This document shows, piece by piece, positions 63,197 to 64,000 of a DNA stretch of 64,000 bases. Position numbers and translations under genes: made by a program. The stretch's first letter is position 1, and the number at the start of each line of letters is the position of its first letter. The stretch comes from Rhizobiaceae bacterium. Its GTDB lineage: Bacteria; Pseudomonadota; Alphaproteobacteria; Rhizobiales; Rhizobiaceae. Location: positions 124,001 to 188,000 of the forward strand of contig JAEPNK010000002.1 in NCBI GenBank assembly GCA_017643495.1, in the 5' to 3' direction. A model generated the notes under the pieces. It was not told the origin of the DNA and made no database searches. It worked only from the letters and a program-made list of their open reading frames with translations.

Positions 63197-64000
63197 ATGT
63201 ATTCACCCAGTGTATCAGTGTTTTGCAAAACCAGCCGCATTTTCATGCTGTTGGTGGCAATGATTGCCTTTGTCGCACTTCCCTTTGCAAACCAGTCACA
63301 TGCACAAGGTCGCAGCCTGCCATTGGTAAGGGATGCAGAAATTGAAAACCTCCTGAATGATTATACAGCACCTATTTTCAGGGCAGCGGGCCTGCGTAGC
63401 GGGTCAATCGAGATATTTCTTCTCAACCAGCAAGAATTCAACGCCTTTGTTACCGGCACCCGGATGTTCATAAACACCGGTGCCATCATGCAGGCCGACA
63501 CACCGAACGAGATTATCGGCGTGTTTGCCCATGAAACCGGCCACATACTTGGCGGTCACCTTACCCGTCTTCGCGACAGGCTGGAGCAGGCGCAAATCCT
63601 GTCCCTGCTCGGCTTGCTTGCAGGCGCAGGTGCAGCGGTTGCCGGCGGTGGCGGCGATGCTGCTGCCGCCATTGCACTGGGAACCGGATCAGCTGCGCGA
63701 CGGGGCCTGCTCGCCTACCAGCGGGAAGAAGAATCTTCCGCTGACCGTGCAGGTTTGACGCTTCTTGAGAAAACAGGCCAGTCCGGACGCGGCATGTTGA
63801 CTACGTTCAAAAAGCTTGGTCAGAACCCGCTATTCAGTTCCGGCCGGCTCGATCCTTATGCCTTGAGCCACCCTCTCCCCAGGGAGCGGATAGCATTTTT
63901 GCAGGATTCAGCAGCCAGAAGTCCGTTCTTTGACAAGAAAGACCCGGAAGCGCTCCAGCTTCGTCACGATCTTGCCCGGGCAAAAATTGCTGCCTATGCG
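63197..64000 (+). CDS. M48-family zinc metalloprotease (BepA-like), 3' end cut by window edge
   Basis: The first 268 codons of an exported metalloprotease; the frame is open at base 64000. The N-terminus has a signal peptide with a hydrophobic core (about residues 15-32) and probable cleavage after NQSHA. The zinc motif HETGH is at 112-116 and the third ligand Glu in the EESSADRAG block near residue 180. These periplasmic enzymes degrade or help assemble outer-membrane proteins; in E. coli BepA a TPR part follows, which would lie beyond this window. ATG 63197 is the chosen start; ATG 63245 is possible but shortens the signal peptide. Confidence 0.9.
   Translation, partial: MYSPSVSVFCKTSRIFMLLVAMIAFVALPFANQSHAQGRSLPLVRDAEIENLLNDYTAPIFRAAGLRSGSIEIFLLNQQEFNAFVTGTRMFINTGAIMQADTPNEIIGVFAHETGHILGGHLTRLRDRLEQAQILSLLGLLAGAGAAVAGGGGDAAAAIALGTGSAARRGLLAYQREEESSADRAGLTLLEKTGQSGRGMLTTFKKLGQNPLFSSGRLDPYALSHPLPRERIAFLQDSAARSPFFDKKDPEALQLRHDLARAKIAAYA

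Noticed and set aside
1-64000. Search by eye for CRISPR arrays, insertion sequences, integrases, phage genes and toxin-antitoxin pairs
   Set aside because: No regularly spaced repeats, transposase or integrase motifs, or small toxin-like gene pairs were seen; gene content is core-like throughout.

Overview
The window looks like chromosomal core DNA of an alphaproteobacterium, most likely of the order Hyphomicrobiales (Rhizobiales). This is inferred from gene content and order: uppS-frr-pyrH-tsf-rpsB; yajC-secDF beside two complex I assembly-factor-like genes; nlpD-pcm-surE-serS-tatCBA-scpBA-nagZ-SPOR-argS-dgt; popZ beside valS; and an ExoR-like regulator. The genus cannot be named from the sequence alone. 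No insertion sequence, phage, integron or CRISPR array was seen. Both window edges cut a gene (uppS on the left, an M48 protease on the right).

Layout. 1-8.4 kb (minus strand): translation and envelope genes uppS, frr, pyrH, tsf and rpsB (with an unusual helix-hairpin-helix tail), then an NDUFAF6-like protein, an NDUFAF3-like protein, SecDF and YajC. 8.7-9.5 kb (plus): a DUF815 ATPase divergent from yajC. 9.6-25.2 kb (minus): an NlpD-type lipoprotein with a degenerate LytM domain, pcm, surE, serS, tatC/B/A, an orphan ABC ATPase, scpB/scpA, nagZ, a large SPOR-domain membrane protein, argS and dgt. 25.3-26.8 kb (plus): erpA, xth and a small secreted Cys-rich protein. 26.8-37.7 kb (minus): an ExoR-like protein, ilvD, a FadL-type porin, valS, popZ, a TolC-type channel and a Pcm-like protein. 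Two outward-facing tRNA genes (Cys, Asn) follow.

38.1-49.2 kb is the most unusual part. A CBS-GGDEF diguanylate cyclase and a class III nucleotide cyclase lie on the minus strand. Divergent from them is a three-gene unit: a 908-residue ABC-exporter-like protein whose nucleotide-binding domain has lost its Walker A, Walker B and H-loop residues and carries an internally repeated insertion, then a stand-alone cyclic-nucleotide-binding protein, then a metallo-beta-lactamase-fold hydrolase. Next comes a lipid-modification set: FAD oxidoreductase, DUF1365, cyclopropane-fatty-acid synthase and a convergent short-chain dehydrogenase.

49.3-64 kb: a cysK-alaX-sseA-GNAT unit closed by a strong terminator; alanine dehydrogenase with a divergent Lrp-type regulator; an alpha/beta hydrolase; an MFS carrier divergent from a VOC dioxygenase-GNAT-pirin-nitroreductase unit that suggests quinone or electrophile handling; a DUF1330 protein; a secreted hypothetical protein next to an RND/MMPL transporter; and the start of an M48 metalloprotease.

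Start sites were chosen from Shine-Dalgarno-like sequences, ATGA overlaps and expected family N-termini. Where GTG or TTG is preferred this is stated.
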